Assembly: GCF_004022705.2 (NCBI RefSeq)
Contig: NZ_RZOY02000003.1
Span: 62,001-126,000 of the forward strand
Source: Mesorhizobium sp. M2D.F.Ca.ET.226.01.1.1
Lineage (GTDB): Bacteria > Pseudomonadota > Alphaproteobacteria > Rhizobiales > Rhizobiaceae
Length of the DNA stretch: 64,000 nucleotides
Reading direction: 5' to 3'
Positions 25,712 through 34,620 of this stretch are shown here, in pieces. A program made the translations under genes and the position numbers. The notes below the pieces were generated by a model. The model searched no databases and had not been told where the DNA came from. It saw only the letters and a program-made list of their open reading frames with translations. How positions within the stretch are numbered: the first letter of the stretch is position 1; every line of letters starts with the position of its first letter.

Positions 25712-26272
25712 TCAACCGATAAGGATCTTGGTATCGGAAATGAACTTGAATACCGGGATCGCCATATTCTCCGGCGCCGGACCTTTGCGGATGCGGCCGG
25801 CAGTGTCGTATTGCGAGCCATGGCACGGGCAGAACCAGCCACCGAAATCGCCTTCCTGGCCGAGCGGAATGCAGCCGAGATGGGTGCAGACCTGCACCAT
25901 CACCATCCAGGCTTCCTTGCCGGGCGTGGTGCGGTTGGCGTCGGTCGCCGGCGCATCGGCCGGCAGGTTGGCGTTGCGCGCGATCGGATCCTTGAGATCG
26001 GCTAGGTTGACGGCTTCGCCGTCCTTCATTTCCTTTTCGGTGCGGTTGCGCACCACGACCGGCTTGCCGCGCCACTTGACGATCAGCGAAGAACCGGGCT
26101 GCAGCGAGGAGACGTCGACCTCGACCGAAGCGAGAGCCAATGTCGAGGCGTCAGGACGCATCTGGTCGATGAACGGCCACGCGACAGCTCCCGCGCCGAC
26201 GACGGCGGCCATGCCGGTGGCTACATAGAGAAAATCGCGACGGTTGGGATCGTGGATGTCGGTTGCGCTCAC
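25712..26272 (-). CDS. petA: Rieske iron-sulfur subunit of the bc1 complex
   Basis: The 186-residue protein has a twin-arginine signal-anchor ([17 protein letters not shown]) that keeps it in the membrane. The two [2Fe-2S] motifs are CTHLGC (Cys129, His131, Cys134) and CPCHG (Cys148, Cys150, His151), with Cys134 and Cys150 likely forming the disulfide. The start is GTG at 26272, since the frame continues upstream with no better candidate and [14 protein letters not shown] matches rhizobial petA. It is the first gene of the operon. Confidence 0.96.
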   Translation of the reverse strand: MSATDIHDPNRRDFLYVATGMAAVVGAGAVAWPFIDQMRPDASTLALASVEVDVSSLQPGSSLIVKWRGKPVVVRNRTEKEMKDGEAVNLADLKDPIARNANLPADAPATDANRTTPGKEAWMVMVQVCTHLGCIPLGQEGDFGGWFCPCHGSQYDTAGRIRKGPAPENMAIPVFKFISDTKILIG

Positions 26273-26584
26273 GGGTGCCTGATCCTTTCGCCTCTTCCTA
26301 ACCGGAGGCCGAGCCTTGTCCCCGCTCAATCGCACCTGCCCGACAGCGCATGGCGAACAGGCTAGCGAATTCCTCCGGCATTTGGATTTTCGGTTTATGC
26401 GTGCGGCCCGTTTTTGTCCAGCGGGGTGAGGCCACAAGGGCAGATTGTCGCGGGGATGCGCGGCGGTGCCCGCCGGCGTGTCCTCGCCGGGCCGCTTGGC
26501 AGGGCGGAACACCGCGGAATCACGGGCAAAATCGGGTCCGCGTTCGCCTCGACATCGGCTCTTGGCCCGGTCTATTCTGCCGCC
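26273..26584. other. Divergent intergenic region of 312 bp between petA and cupin gene
   Basis: This should contain the petABC promoter (minus) and that of the cupin gene (plus). Open frames here are out-of-family extensions of both genes. No promoter matches the rhizobial consensus closely enough to list. Confidence 0.45.
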
Positions 26585-26929
26585 ATGGCGCATCTCATTG
26601 AACGCGATAGCTGGGCCGAGGCCGCCGACCACTGGAAAGGCGAACTGGAGTGCGGCCGGTTCGGCTCCAATTCCTGCCTGATCTTCAACTATCAGCCGAC
26701 GGTCGGCGGCGGCCCGCGACTGCATAAACACCCCTATGCGGAGATCTTCGTCATCCGTTCCGGCACCGGCCTGTTCACGATCGGCGACCAGGAAATTGAG
26801 GCCACCGCCGGCCAGATCCTGATCGTGCCGCCCGGCACGCCGCACAAATTCACCAATCTCGGCCCCGGTCCGCTCGAAAGCACCGACATCCACGAGAACG
26901 GCCACTTCATCACCGAGTGGCTGGAGTAG
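26585..26929 (+). CDS. Cupin domain-containing protein
   Basis: The 114-residue protein is a single cupin barrel. Motif 1 reads GGGPRLHKHPYAEIFVIRSGTGLFTIG (metal ligands His, His, Glu) and motif 2 reads GQILIVPPGTPHKFTNLG (last His ligand). It could be a small isomerase, a dioxygenase or a metal-binding sensor; nothing in the neighbourhood decides. The ATG at 26585 is preferred because the longer open frame upstream has no family-like sequence. Its 3' end meets the DUF6665 gene 11 bp away on the other strand. Confidence 0.85.
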   Translation: MAHLIERDSWAEAADHWKGELECGRFGSNSCLIFNYQPTVGGGPRLHKHPYAEIFVIRSGTGLFTIGDQEIEATAGQILIVPPGTPHKFTNLGPGPLESTDIHENGHFITEWLE

Positions 26930-26940
26930 CCCTTTCGATC

Positions 26941-27252
26941 CTAGCTCGCCCCGAGCCTGACCAGCACGGCTCTCGGGATATCGTATTCCCGGATAACCGC
27001 ATCGTGCCTGCGCAAGCCACAAAGCTCGCGCTGGATGAAATAGGCGTGGACGGCTGCCGCCGCTTCCTTCAGCAGCCGAGCGCGATGCGGGCCCTCACCG
27101 CCCTCGCGCAATTTGCGTAGCGTTTGTTCGACGCGCTCCCCGGCGCGGCCGAGCGCAGCCGCCTTCTCGGCAAGGATTTCGTGGCCGAGCAGGTCGAGCG
27201 CGCTTTCCTGCGCGCCTGAGCGTCCGAAATTGGTAGGCATGCGTACCGACAT
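26941..27252 (-). CDS. DUF6665-like small conserved protein
   Basis: The 103-residue helical protein shows the pattern I associate with DUF6665 of Rhizobiales: a short N-terminus, LDLLGHEILAEKAAALGRAGERVE, a charged middle, and AVHAYFIQRELCGLRRHDAVIREYDIPRAVLVRLG at the end. No function is known. It starts 9 bp after the stop of the last ABC exporter and is the terminal gene of that operon, so a link with the transporters is possible. Confidence 0.65.
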   Translation of the reverse strand: MSVRMPTNFGRSGAQESALDLLGHEILAEKAAALGRAGERVEQTLRKLREGGEGPHRARLLKEAAAAVHAYFIQRELCGLRRHDAVIREYDIPRAVLVRLGAS

Positions 27253-27261
27253 GACGCCGTT

Positions 27262-29145
27262 CTACTCCGCCGGCCGCGTCTCTGCCAGCGCGCTTTCCTC
27301 GTTGAATAGGAAGCCGCCGGACTGCCGTTTCCAGAGCCGCGCATAGAGCCCGTCGAGCGCCACCAGCTCGTCATGCGTGCCCTGCTCGACGACGCGCCCG
27401 CCGTCGAGCACCACCAGCCGGTCGAGTGCCGCGATGGTGGAGAGCCGGTGCGCGATGGCGATCACGGTCTTGTTCTCCATCAGCCGGGTCAGGTTTTCCT
27501 GGATCGCCGCCTCGATGTCCGAATCGAGCGCTGAGGTCGCCTCGTCGAGGATGAGGATCGGCGCATCCTTGAGGAAGACGCGTGCGATCGCCACGCGCTG
27601 CCGCTGGCCGCCGGAGAGTTTCACGCCGCGCTCGCCGACATAGGCCTCGTAGCCGGCGCGGCCTCTGGTATCGCGCAGTCCCAGGATGAAGTCATGCGCC
27701 TCGGCCTTCTTCGCCGCGGCGATCACTTTCGCGTCGGTCGCATCCGGCATGCCGAGTTTGATGTTGTCGCGCAGCGAGCGGTGGAACAGCGCCGTATCCT
27801 GGCTGACCACGCCGATATTGCCGCGCAGCGAGTTCTGCGTCACATGGGCGATATCCTGGGCGTCGATAAGGATCTGGCCGCCTTCGAGATCGTAAAGGCG
27901 CAGGATCAGATTGGTCAAAGTCGTCTTGCCCGCGCCGGACGGCCCGACCAGACCTACCTTCTCGCCGGGGCGCACGACGAGGTCGATGCCATCGAGCACG
28001 CCCCCGCCCTTGCCGTAATGGAAGGTGACGTTGCTGACGTCGATGCGGCCGCCGGTAACGACCAGTTCCTTGGCGTCCGGCGCATCGGTCAGGTCGAGCG
28101 GCTGCGAGATCAGCGCCTTCGAATTCTCCAGCACGCCAAGATTTCGCAGGATGCCGTTGAGCTGCATCATCAGCCGTCCCAACAGCATGTTGAGCCTCAG
28201 CACCAGCGACAAGGTGAAGGCGACGGCCCCGACCGTGATCGAGCCTTGGACCCAGAGATAGATGGCGAAGGCGGCGATCACCGTGATCATCGCACCGGAA
28301 AGCGCCGTCAGCGACATGCGCACGCCGGTCAGCCGCCGCGTGAACGGCCGCAGCGCGTCGAGATAGATGTCGAAGCCGTTGCGGATGTAGCGGTCGTCGC
28401 CGTCGGCGGCGAACAGCTTCAGCGTCTGCACGTTGGAATAGGAATCGACAATGCGGCCGTTGATCATCGAGCCGGCCTCGGCGGTCGCCTCGGCATGCCT
28501 GCGGATCGCCGGCAAATAGAGCTTAGCCAGCCAGCCGAAGGCGGCGATCCACAGCACCACCAGCGCCGCCAGCCTGAGATCGAGGCTGGCGACCAGCGCC
28601 AGCGTGGTGACAGTATAGACGATCATGAACCAGACCACCTCGATGAAGCTCTCCATCAGGTCGCCCGTCGCCTGCCCCGCCTGCCAGACTTTTGTCGCGA
28701 TGCGGCCGGCGAAATCGTTCTGGAAGAAGGCGTAGGACTGGCGCGAGACATGCCGGTGCGCCTGCCAGCGCACCAGATTGTAGAAACCCGGTGTGATCGT
28801 CTGTTCGTCGACCAGCGCCGAAAGGCCGACGACGGCGGTGCGGATGACGAGGACCACCGCGCCCATGAACATGAGCTCAGGCCCGGCCGTTGTCCAAAGC
28901 ATGTGCCAGTTGCGCTCGCCTGGCAACTGATCGAGGATATCGACCAGCCTTCCGACGAAATAGAAAAGGCCGGCTTCGACCAGCGGGGCGATGCCGCCGA
29001 TGATCAGCATGGCGAAGAAGGCGAGCTTCGCCTGTCCGACATAGTGCCAGAGGAAGCCGCCGACGCTGGCGGGCGGCCGCAGATTGGCGGGCTCGCGGAA
29101 CGGGTAGACCCAGTGCTCGAACCAACGATAGATGGCCTGCATCAT
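27262..29145 (-). CDS. ABC exporter half-transporter (third of three)
   Basis: The 627-residue protein fuses an N-terminal six-helix exporter domain (about 25-330) to an ATPase domain with Walker A GPSGAGKTT, signature LSGGQRQR, Walker B ILILDEATSALD and H-loop AHRLST. It is a type IV exporter, the shape shared by lipid, peptide and drug exporters. It differs from its two upstream paralogues in having Thr rather than Ser after the Walker A lysine and a FLKDAP rather than MLKDAP segment. Its ATG overlaps the stop of the preceding exporter (ATGA). The substrate is unknown. Confidence 0.92.
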   Translation of the reverse strand: MMQAIYRWFEHWVYPFREPANLRPPASVGGFLWHYVGQAKLAFFAMLIIGGIAPLVEAGLFYFVGRLVDILDQLPGERNWHMLWTTAGPELMFMGAVVLVIRTAVVGLSALVDEQTITPGFYNLVRWQAHRHVSRQSYAFFQNDFAGRIATKVWQAGQATGDLMESFIEVVWFMIVYTVTTLALVASLDLRLAALVVLWIAAFGWLAKLYLPAIRRHAEATAEAGSMINGRIVDSYSNVQTLKLFAADGDDRYIRNGFDIYLDALRPFTRRLTGVRMSLTALSGAMITVIAAFAIYLWVQGSITVGAVAFTLSLVLRLNMLLGRLMMQLNGILRNLGVLENSKALISQPLDLTDAPDAKELVVTGGRIDVSNVTFHYGKGGGVLDGIDLVVRPGEKVGLVGPSGAGKTTLTNLILRLYDLEGGQILIDAQDIAHVTQNSLRGNIGVVSQDTALFHRSLRDNIKLGMPDATDAKVIAAAKKAEAHDFILGLRDTRGRAGYEAYVGERGVKLSGGQRQRVAIARVFLKDAPILILDEATSALDSDIEAAIQENLTRLMENKTVIAIAHRLSTIAALDRLVVLDGGRVVEQGTHDELVALDGLYARLWKRQSGGFLFNEESALAETRPAE

Positions 29146-31034
29146 TCGGCGGCTTCACCTTTCGTCGGCAGAGCGTCGGCGACCGGCTTTTCCTCGAGCA
29201 GGAACCCACCCGACTGGCGCCGCCAGAGCTGGGCGTAGAGCCCGCCCCTGGCGATCAGCGCCTCATGCGACCCGTCCTCGACGATGCGGCCCTTGTCCAT
29301 GACGACGAGCCGGTCCATCGCCGCGATGGTCGACAGCCGGTGCGCGATGGCGATGACGGTCTTGCCCTGCATGAGCTTGTAGAGGTTCTCCTGGATGGCG
29401 GCCTCCACCTCTGAATCGAGCGCGGACGTCGCCTCGTCGAGAATGAGGATCGGCGCGTCCTTCAGCATAACGCGGGCAATGGCGATGCGTTGCCGCTGGC
29501 CGCCGGACAGCTTCACGCCGCGCTCGCCGACAAGCGCCTCATAGCCTCTCTGTCCATGCGGATCGGTGAGCCCCGCGATCACGTCGTCGATCTGGGCGGC
29601 CTTCGCGGCGCTGACCATCGCCTCGTCGCTGGCCGACTGGCGTCCATATTTAAGGTTCTCGCGAACGGACCGATGCAAGAGCGACGTATCCTGGTTGACG
29701 AAGCCGATCGCCGCGCGAACGCTCTCCTGCGAGACATTGCGGATATCCTGTCCGTCGATCAGCACCTTGCCGTCCTGGACGTCGAACAGCCGCAGCACCA
29801 GATTGACCAGCGTCGACTTGCCGGCCCCCGAACGCCCGATCAGGCCGACCCGCTCGCCTGGCGCGATTTTCAGCGACAGATTGTCGATGACGCCGCCTTT
29901 GCCGTCCTTGCGCCAGTAGTTGAAGTTCACTCGGTCGAACTCGATGCCGCCGGCGGTCACGACAAGGGCCGGCGCGTCCGGCTGGTCCTGCATGACGATC
30001 GGCCGCGCGATCGTCGTCATCGAGTTGCTGGCGACGCCGATCTGCCGGAAGACGTTGGCGCCGACATCGAGGATCCTGCCGGAGATGTTGGCGATCTGCA
30101 GCGCGAACGGTATGGCCGTCGCCACGGCCGCCGTAGTCATGGCGCCGGCATTCCAGCCGGCGAGCGCCAGCCAGCTCACGGCGATGAGCAGCGCCGCGTT
30201 GAGGATGAACAAAGCCGACCACATCAGCGTGAAAACACGCATCAGCTGGTAGAATGTGTCGGCGTGCTCGACCACCGCCTGCGAGACATATTTGTCTTCA
30301 TGCTCGCCGGTCGAGAATGTCTTGAGCGTCAAAATATTGTTGTAGCTGTCGACCATGCGGCCGCTCACCTGCGACCACCGCTCCGACAATTGGGACGAGC
30401 GTTGTGTGATCCTGGGCATCGCGGACCAGAAGATCAGGCAATAGAACACCAGCCACACGGCCACGACAGCCAAGAGGAGCGGGTCGAGCCGCGCCAGCAC
30501 CACGATGGCGACGGCGACGAAGACCAGCGCATACCAGACGGCATCGACGGTGAGGTTGACGCTCATCTCCACCGAATCGCCGCTCTGCATGACCTTGGTT
30601 CCGATGCGGCCGGCAAAGTCGTTCTGGAAGAACGACCAGTCCTGGCGCACGACATGCCAGTGGCTTTGCCAGCGGATGAGGTCGATGAGATTGGGCGCGA
30701 TGGCGTGGTTGCGGATCAGCGCATCAACGACCATCGACAGCGGACGCAGCAGCACGACCAAGGCCATCAGAGCGAGCAGCGGCCCATGCGCCGCGAAGAA
30801 GTCGCCGGGCTTGGTGCTGGAGAGCAGGCCCACGATCAGGCCGACGAAAATCGGCAGCATCGCGTCGACGATCGCGGCCACGGCAACGATGATCATGCGC
30901 AGCCGGTAGGCGGCTCGAAACTGCCTTATGAAATACCAGTAGAACCGCCAAAGCCCCATGGGCGGCTGCCGGTCGTCGGCCAGCGCCACCGGCGAATAAC
31001 GGCTTTCGAACCAGGTGAAGATGCGGTCCAACAT
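29142..31034 (-). CDS. ABC exporter half-transporter (second of three)
   Basis: The 630-residue protein has the same TMD-NBD layout as its neighbours, starting MLDRIFTWFESRYSPVALAD. The ATPase domain has GRSGAGKST, LSGGQRQR, ILILDEATSALD and AHRLST. From the signature motif to the C-terminus it is almost identical to the first exporter at 31189-33072, while the membrane domains differ more. It follows that gene after 154 bp and overlaps the third exporter by 4 bp, so it may pair with either paralogue as a heterodimer. Confidence 0.92.
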   Translation of the reverse strand: MLDRIFTWFESRYSPVALADDRQPPMGLWRFYWYFIRQFRAAYRLRMIIVAVAAIVDAMLPIFVGLIVGLLSSTKPGDFFAAHGPLLALMALVVLLRPLSMVVDALIRNHAIAPNLIDLIRWQSHWHVVRQDWSFFQNDFAGRIGTKVMQSGDSVEMSVNLTVDAVWYALVFVAVAIVVLARLDPLLLAVVAVWLVFYCLIFWSAMPRITQRSSQLSERWSQVSGRMVDSYNNILTLKTFSTGEHEDKYVSQAVVEHADTFYQLMRVFTLMWSALFILNAALLIAVSWLALAGWNAGAMTTAAVATAIPFALQIANISGRILDVGANVFRQIGVASNSMTTIARPIVMQDQPDAPALVVTAGGIEFDRVNFNYWRKDGKGGVIDNLSLKIAPGERVGLIGRSGAGKSTLVNLVLRLFDVQDGKVLIDGQDIRNVSQESVRAAIGFVNQDTSLLHRSVRENLKYGRQSASDEAMVSAAKAAQIDDVIAGLTDPHGQRGYEALVGERGVKLSGGQRQRIAIARVMLKDAPILILDEATSALDSEVEAAIQENLYKLMQGKTVIAIAHRLSTIAAMDRLVVMDKGRIVEDGSHEALIARGGLYAQLWRRQSGGFLLEEKPVADALPTKGEAAE

Positions 31035-31188
31035 TTTTCTCTCGTGGAGGCCACAAACCCGCCGGAACCCGATCTGGTCGCCGGCAGGCCACTGAGCAGG
31101 TCGAGGCAGGGCCTCTGGCCATGCCGTGGTTACGCCCGGGACCGATTCCCGGCAATCGCGGTAAACCTAGATGACAATCGCGATCGCG

Positions 31189-33072
31189 TTACTCCGCCGC
31201 CATCTCGGTCGCCTTGGCGTCGGACTCGGCCGGCCCGTCATCGAGCAGGAAACCGCCGGACTGGCGCTGCCAGAGCTGGGCATATAGCCCGCCCCTGGCG
31301 ACGAGTTCCTCATGCGACCCTTCCTCGATGATGCGGCCCTTGTCCATGACGACGAGCCTGTCCATCGCCGCGATGGTCGACAGGCGGTGCGCGATGGCGA
31401 TGACGGTCTTGCCCTGCATCAGCTTGTAGAGGTTTTCCTGGATCGCCGCCTCGGCCTCCGAATCGAGCGCCGAGGTTGCCTCGTCGAGGATCAGGATCGG
31501 CGCGTCCTTCAGCATGACGCGGGCGATCGCGATGCGCTGCCGCTGACCGCCGGACAGTTTGACGCCGCGGTCGCCGACATAGGCGTCGAAACCCTTACGG
31601 CCGTTGTGGTCCGAAAGCCCGCCGATGAAATCGAGCGCCTCGGCCCGCCGCGCTGCCTCGACCAGCATCTCTTCAGTCGCGTCGGGCCGGCCGTAGAGGA
31701 TGTTCTCCTTCACAGAGCGGTGCAACAGCGAGGTATCCTGCGTCACCATGCCGATCTGGGCACGCAACGAATCCTGCGTCACCGCCGCGATCTCCTGCCC
31801 GTCGACGAGGATCCTGCCGCTTTCCAGGTCGTAGAAGCGCAGCAAAAGATTGACCAGCGTCGACTTGCCGGCGCCGGAACGGCCGACAATGCCGACCTTC
31901 TCGCCGGGCTTGATCCTCAGCGACAGGTTCTCGATGACGCCCTTCTGCCTGCCGTAGTGGAAGCGTATGTCCTCGAAGCGGATCTCGCCCTGGCTGACGG
32001 CAATATCCCTGGCGCCCGGCCGGTCCTCGACCAGGCGCGGCAGCGAGATCGACTGGATGCCGTCCTGCACCGTGCCGATATTCTCGAACAGGCCCGACAT
32101 TTCCCACATGATCCACTGCGACATGCCCCACATGCGCAGCACCAAGCCGATGACCACGGCGACGGCGCCGATCGTCACCGCATCGCCGAGCCACAGCCAC
32201 AGCGAGATCGCCGTCACGGAGAACAGAAGCAGCGAATTCAGGATGTAGAGCAGGCCATAGAGCACCGTCACCAGCCGCATGGAGCGGTAGACCGTATCGA
32301 GAAAGCCCGCCATGCCTTCCCTGGCGAAGGCCGCCTCGCGGCGCGCATGGCTGAACAGTTTCACGGTCTGGATGTTGGCGTAGCTGTCGACGACGCGACC
32401 CGTCATGGTCGAGCGCGCATTAGCCTGCTCCTCGCCGACCTTGCCCAATCGGGGAATGAAAAAACGCAGCAGCGCGATATAGCCGACCAGCCACACGCCC
32501 AAGGGTGCGGCCAAGCGCAAGTCCGCCGAGCCGACGATGAGCAGCATGCCGAGGAAGTAGACGATGACGTAGTTGAGAACGTCTATGACCTTCATGACGC
32601 AGTCGCGCACGGCGAGTGCCGTCTGCATCAGCTTGGTGGCGATGCGGCCGGCGAACTCGTCCTGGTAGAACGCCATCGACTGCTTGAGCAGGTAGCGATG
32701 CACCTGCCAGCGAATCCGCATCGGATAGTTGCCCATCGTCGTCTGTTGGTTGACCAGCGAACGCAGCCAGACCATGCCCGGCAGCGCGAACAGAACGATG
32801 AAGGCCATGCCGGCCAGTTTCCAGCTCTCCGTCTGCAGGAAGGTTTCCCGGTTCTGCGCCGACAGCCAGTCGACGATGCGGCCCATGAAACCGAACATCC
32901 ACACTTCGGCGACCGCGATCGCCGCCACCAGGACAGCGTCGATGAGGATGTAAGGCCAGGCGCCGCGCGTGTAGTGAACGCAGAAGGCGATCAGCGTCTT
33001 CGGCGGCTCGACCGGCTCCTCGGCGGGAAACGGATCGAGCCTCTGTTCAAACCAGCGGAACATTCCAGGCAC
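31189..33072 (-). CDS. ABC exporter half-transporter (first of three)
   Basis: The 627-residue protein begins MPGMFRWFEQRLDPF, with membrane helices between about 30 and 330. The ATPase domain carries Walker A at about 397 (GRSGAGKST), signature LSGGQRQR at about 506, and Walker B ILILDEAT near 527. It lies 18 bp after the unknown 192-aa gene and is followed by two paralogous exporters on the same strand. All three begin with a similar WFE...R segment, which supports tandem duplication. Confidence 0.92.
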   Translation of the reverse strand: MPGMFRWFEQRLDPFPAEEPVEPPKTLIAFCVHYTRGAWPYILIDAVLVAAIAVAEVWMFGFMGRIVDWLSAQNRETFLQTESWKLAGMAFIVLFALPGMVWLRSLVNQQTTMGNYPMRIRWQVHRYLLKQSMAFYQDEFAGRIATKLMQTALAVRDCVMKVIDVLNYVIVYFLGMLLIVGSADLRLAAPLGVWLVGYIALLRFFIPRLGKVGEEQANARSTMTGRVVDSYANIQTVKLFSHARREAAFAREGMAGFLDTVYRSMRLVTVLYGLLYILNSLLLFSVTAISLWLWLGDAVTIGAVAVVIGLVLRMWGMSQWIMWEMSGLFENIGTVQDGIQSISLPRLVEDRPGARDIAVSQGEIRFEDIRFHYGRQKGVIENLSLRIKPGEKVGIVGRSGAGKSTLVNLLLRFYDLESGRILVDGQEIAAVTQDSLRAQIGMVTQDTSLLHRSVKENILYGRPDATEEMLVEAARRAEALDFIGGLSDHNGRKGFDAYVGDRGVKLSGGQRQRIAIARVMLKDAPILILDEATSALDSEAEAAIQENLYKLMQGKTVIAIAHRLSTIAAMDRLVVMDKGRIIEEGSHEELVARGGLYAQLWQRQSGGFLLDDGPAESDAKATEMAAE

Positions 33073-33090
33073 TCACGATGCTATGCGCGC

Positions 33091-33669
33091 TCACGCGGCG
33101 CGGGATTGATGGGCTAGGCTTTGCGGCCGCGCGGCATTGCGAGCCGGCGATACGGAATCATCCGCATCGCCGGCCTTGCTGCTCGCAATATAGTGTTTCG
33201 CCGGCATTTCGCCGACAGGCTCGTTCGACGATCTTGACGGCCCCGAATTTCCAGACGAAACGCCGGATTCTGCGCGGGTCCTGTCGCCCGGCCGGATCAA
33301 GCGGATGATCCGGCGTACCAGCGTCGGCCGGCTGTGGTCGGGCACCGCGCGCGAGAAATCGACATCCGGCAGCATGCCGCGATGCGGCCGGCGCCGTTCC
33401 TCGGCATGTACCGCCGACGAATAGGTCTCGCCGATCAGCAGCGCCCAGGTCGCCGCCTTGCGCTCATGCAGGGTTCTTGACCCCGGTATCCTGTAGGGAT
33501 CGAACATTGGTCCGTCCTCCATATGCAAATGCGTTAAAAAGGGTGACATGGCCTCGATCACCGGCATCCGACCGAGGGCACGGATCGAATCGTCCGGGAC
33601 CGGACGGCAAGCGTCGCTCTCGACACGTTCGGCTGAGGCACGGCGCCCCTTTGGCAGTTTGAAAAACAT
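33091..33669 (-). CDS. Hypothetical protein, first gene of the ABC exporter operon
   Basis: I do not recognise this 192-residue protein. It has no signal peptide or membrane segment. The middle (MFDPYRIPGSRTLHERKAATWALLIGETYSS) looks folded. The C-terminal third is Ser/Arg/Pro-rich and probably disordered. AAGGA eight bases before the ATG at 33669 supports the start. It ends 18 bp before the first exporter, so cotranscription is likely. No homologue can be named. An internal start at MEDGPMFDPYR is possible. Confidence 0.5.
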   Translation of the reverse strand: MFFKLPKGRRASAERVESDACRPVPDDSIRALGRMPVIEAMSPFLTHLHMEDGPMFDPYRIPGSRTLHERKAATWALLIGETYSSAVHAEERRRPHRGMLPDVDFSRAVPDHSRPTLVRRIIRLIRPGDRTRAESGVSSGNSGPSRSSNEPVGEMPAKHYIASSKAGDADDSVSPARNAARPQSLAHQSRAA

Positions 33670-33735
33670 CGCAAGATTCCTTCGAAGGCCGAAAACTGGG
33701 TTCGGCGGGAATCGGTGCGATGAGGACTTAAAGTG

Positions 33736-33813
33736 TCAGAAGAATCGTCGTACCGAAACCGCCATTGGGCATACGAGAGCCCAGGAGAGGCGCTGGATGT
33801 GCATGGTCATCAT
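33736..33813 (-). CDS. Candidate 25-residue small ORF upstream of the exporter operon
   Basis: A short open frame begins ATGATGACCATG, five bases after a perfect GGAGGGG ribosome site, and encodes a 25-residue peptide rich in hydrophobic and Arg residues with one Trp and one Cys (MHIQRLSWALVCP, ending RRFF). It ends 66 bp before the 192-aa gene. It could be a leader peptide or a small membrane-active protein, or chance. The Shine-Dalgarno quality is the main evidence. Confidence 0.35.
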   Translation of the reverse strand: MMTMHIQRLSWALVCPMAVSVRRFF

Positions 33814-33953
33814 GTATTCCCCTCCATTCGGTTCGGGTTGACGATGGTCGGCATATACTCGACTTCGCAGAAAATGGCCACCCGCCAGTGCAGAAATCGC
33901 CGAAAGCCGGAGATGCCTGTGGCCGATCTGCCACTTATTAGCAGGACGCGAAA

Positions 33954-34412
33954 ATGAACGATCGTCTCCGTATCGCGCTCTACCAGCCGGATATCGCCGG
34001 CAACACCGGGACAATCCTGCGCTTCGCCGCCTGCCTCGACATCGGTGTCGATATCGTCGAGCCGGCTGGTTTCCCGCTCTCCGACCGCGCGCTGAAACGG
34101 GCCGGCATGGACTACCTCGAAATGGCGGCGCTTTCCCGACATGCCGACTGGCACGCCTTCGAGGACTGGCGAAAGGCGCGTGCGCGACGCCTGGTGCTGC
34201 TCACCACCAAGGCCACGACTGCCTATACCGGCTTTGCTTTCGCCGCTGGCGACATTCTTCTGTTCGGCCGCGAATCCGCCGGCGTGACGGAAGAAATCCA
34301 TCAAGCGGCGGACGCGCGGCTGACCATTCCGATGCGGCCTGGAGCGCGCAGCATCAACGTAGCGCTGTCGGTCGCCATGGTCGCGGGCGAAGCGCTCCGC
34401 CAGATCGGCTAA
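33954..34412 (+). CDS. trmL: tRNA (cytidine/uridine-2'-O)-methyltransferase TrmL
   Basis: The 152-residue SPOUT-fold enzyme methylates the wobble nucleotide (position 34) of certain tRNA-Leu isoacceptors using SAM. It shows the N-terminal ALYQPDIAGNTGTILRFAACL motif, LLFGRESAGVTEEIH, and the knotted SAM-binding end IPMRPGARSINVALSVAMV. Length matches E. coli TrmL (157). A palindromic repeat starts one base after its stop. trmL near petABC and hemF is a common rhizobial arrangement as far as I recall. Confidence 0.95.
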   Translation: MNDRLRIALYQPDIAGNTGTILRFAACLDIGVDIVEPAGFPLSDRALKRAGMDYLEMAALSRHADWHAFEDWRKARARRLVLLTTKATTAYTGFAFAAGDILLFGRESAGVTEEIHQAADARLTIPMRPGARSINVALSVAMVAGEALRQIG

Positions 34413-34413
34413 A

Positions 34414-34457
34414 GCAATTCCAGGCAAAGTGTGAAACGGTCTTCCGTCCGGAATTGC
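34414..34457. repeat. Palindromic intergenic repeat, copy 3 (follows trmL stop)
   Basis: A 44-bp element GCAATTCC...GGAATTGC, closely matching copy 2 at 20559, including CAGG-AAAGTG and CTTCCGTCC internal segments. It begins one base after the trmL TAA and has the same orientation relative to its upstream gene. Confidence 0.9.
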
Positions 34458-34584
34458 GTCGAAACAACGAGCCAGCTTTTGCGCTTCCGCGCCATCCCGA
34501 ACCGCCGTCCCTTCCGCCGTCATTCCTGCCCAGGCGCACATCGCCTTCTCCTGCAATTGCCCTATCGATGTTTCCTGGCTACAA

Positions 34585-34602
34585 GCTCAACTTAACTTGA
34601 GG
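34585..34602. promoter_or_regulatory. SoxR box upstream of soxR
   Basis: GCTCAACTTAACTTGAGG differs at two positions from the known SoxR operator CCTCAAGTTAACTTGAGG and is a near-perfect dyad. It ends 18 bp before the soxR ATG and overlaps the TTG at 34597 that an ORF finder might choose. SoxR probably regulates its own gene here. Confidence 0.75.
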
Positions 34603-34620
34603 TCAAGCAGGAATTTGAGA

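Noticed and set aside
24433..25722. A 429-residue plus-strand frame opposite petB
   Set aside because: Antisense shadow of cytochrome b, rich in Glu/Arg/His with no family-like motif.
27694..33117. Plus-strand open frames of 514, 613 and 601 residues across the ABC exporter operon
   Set aside because: They mirror the three paralogous exporters on the opposite strand and resemble each other only because the exporters do.
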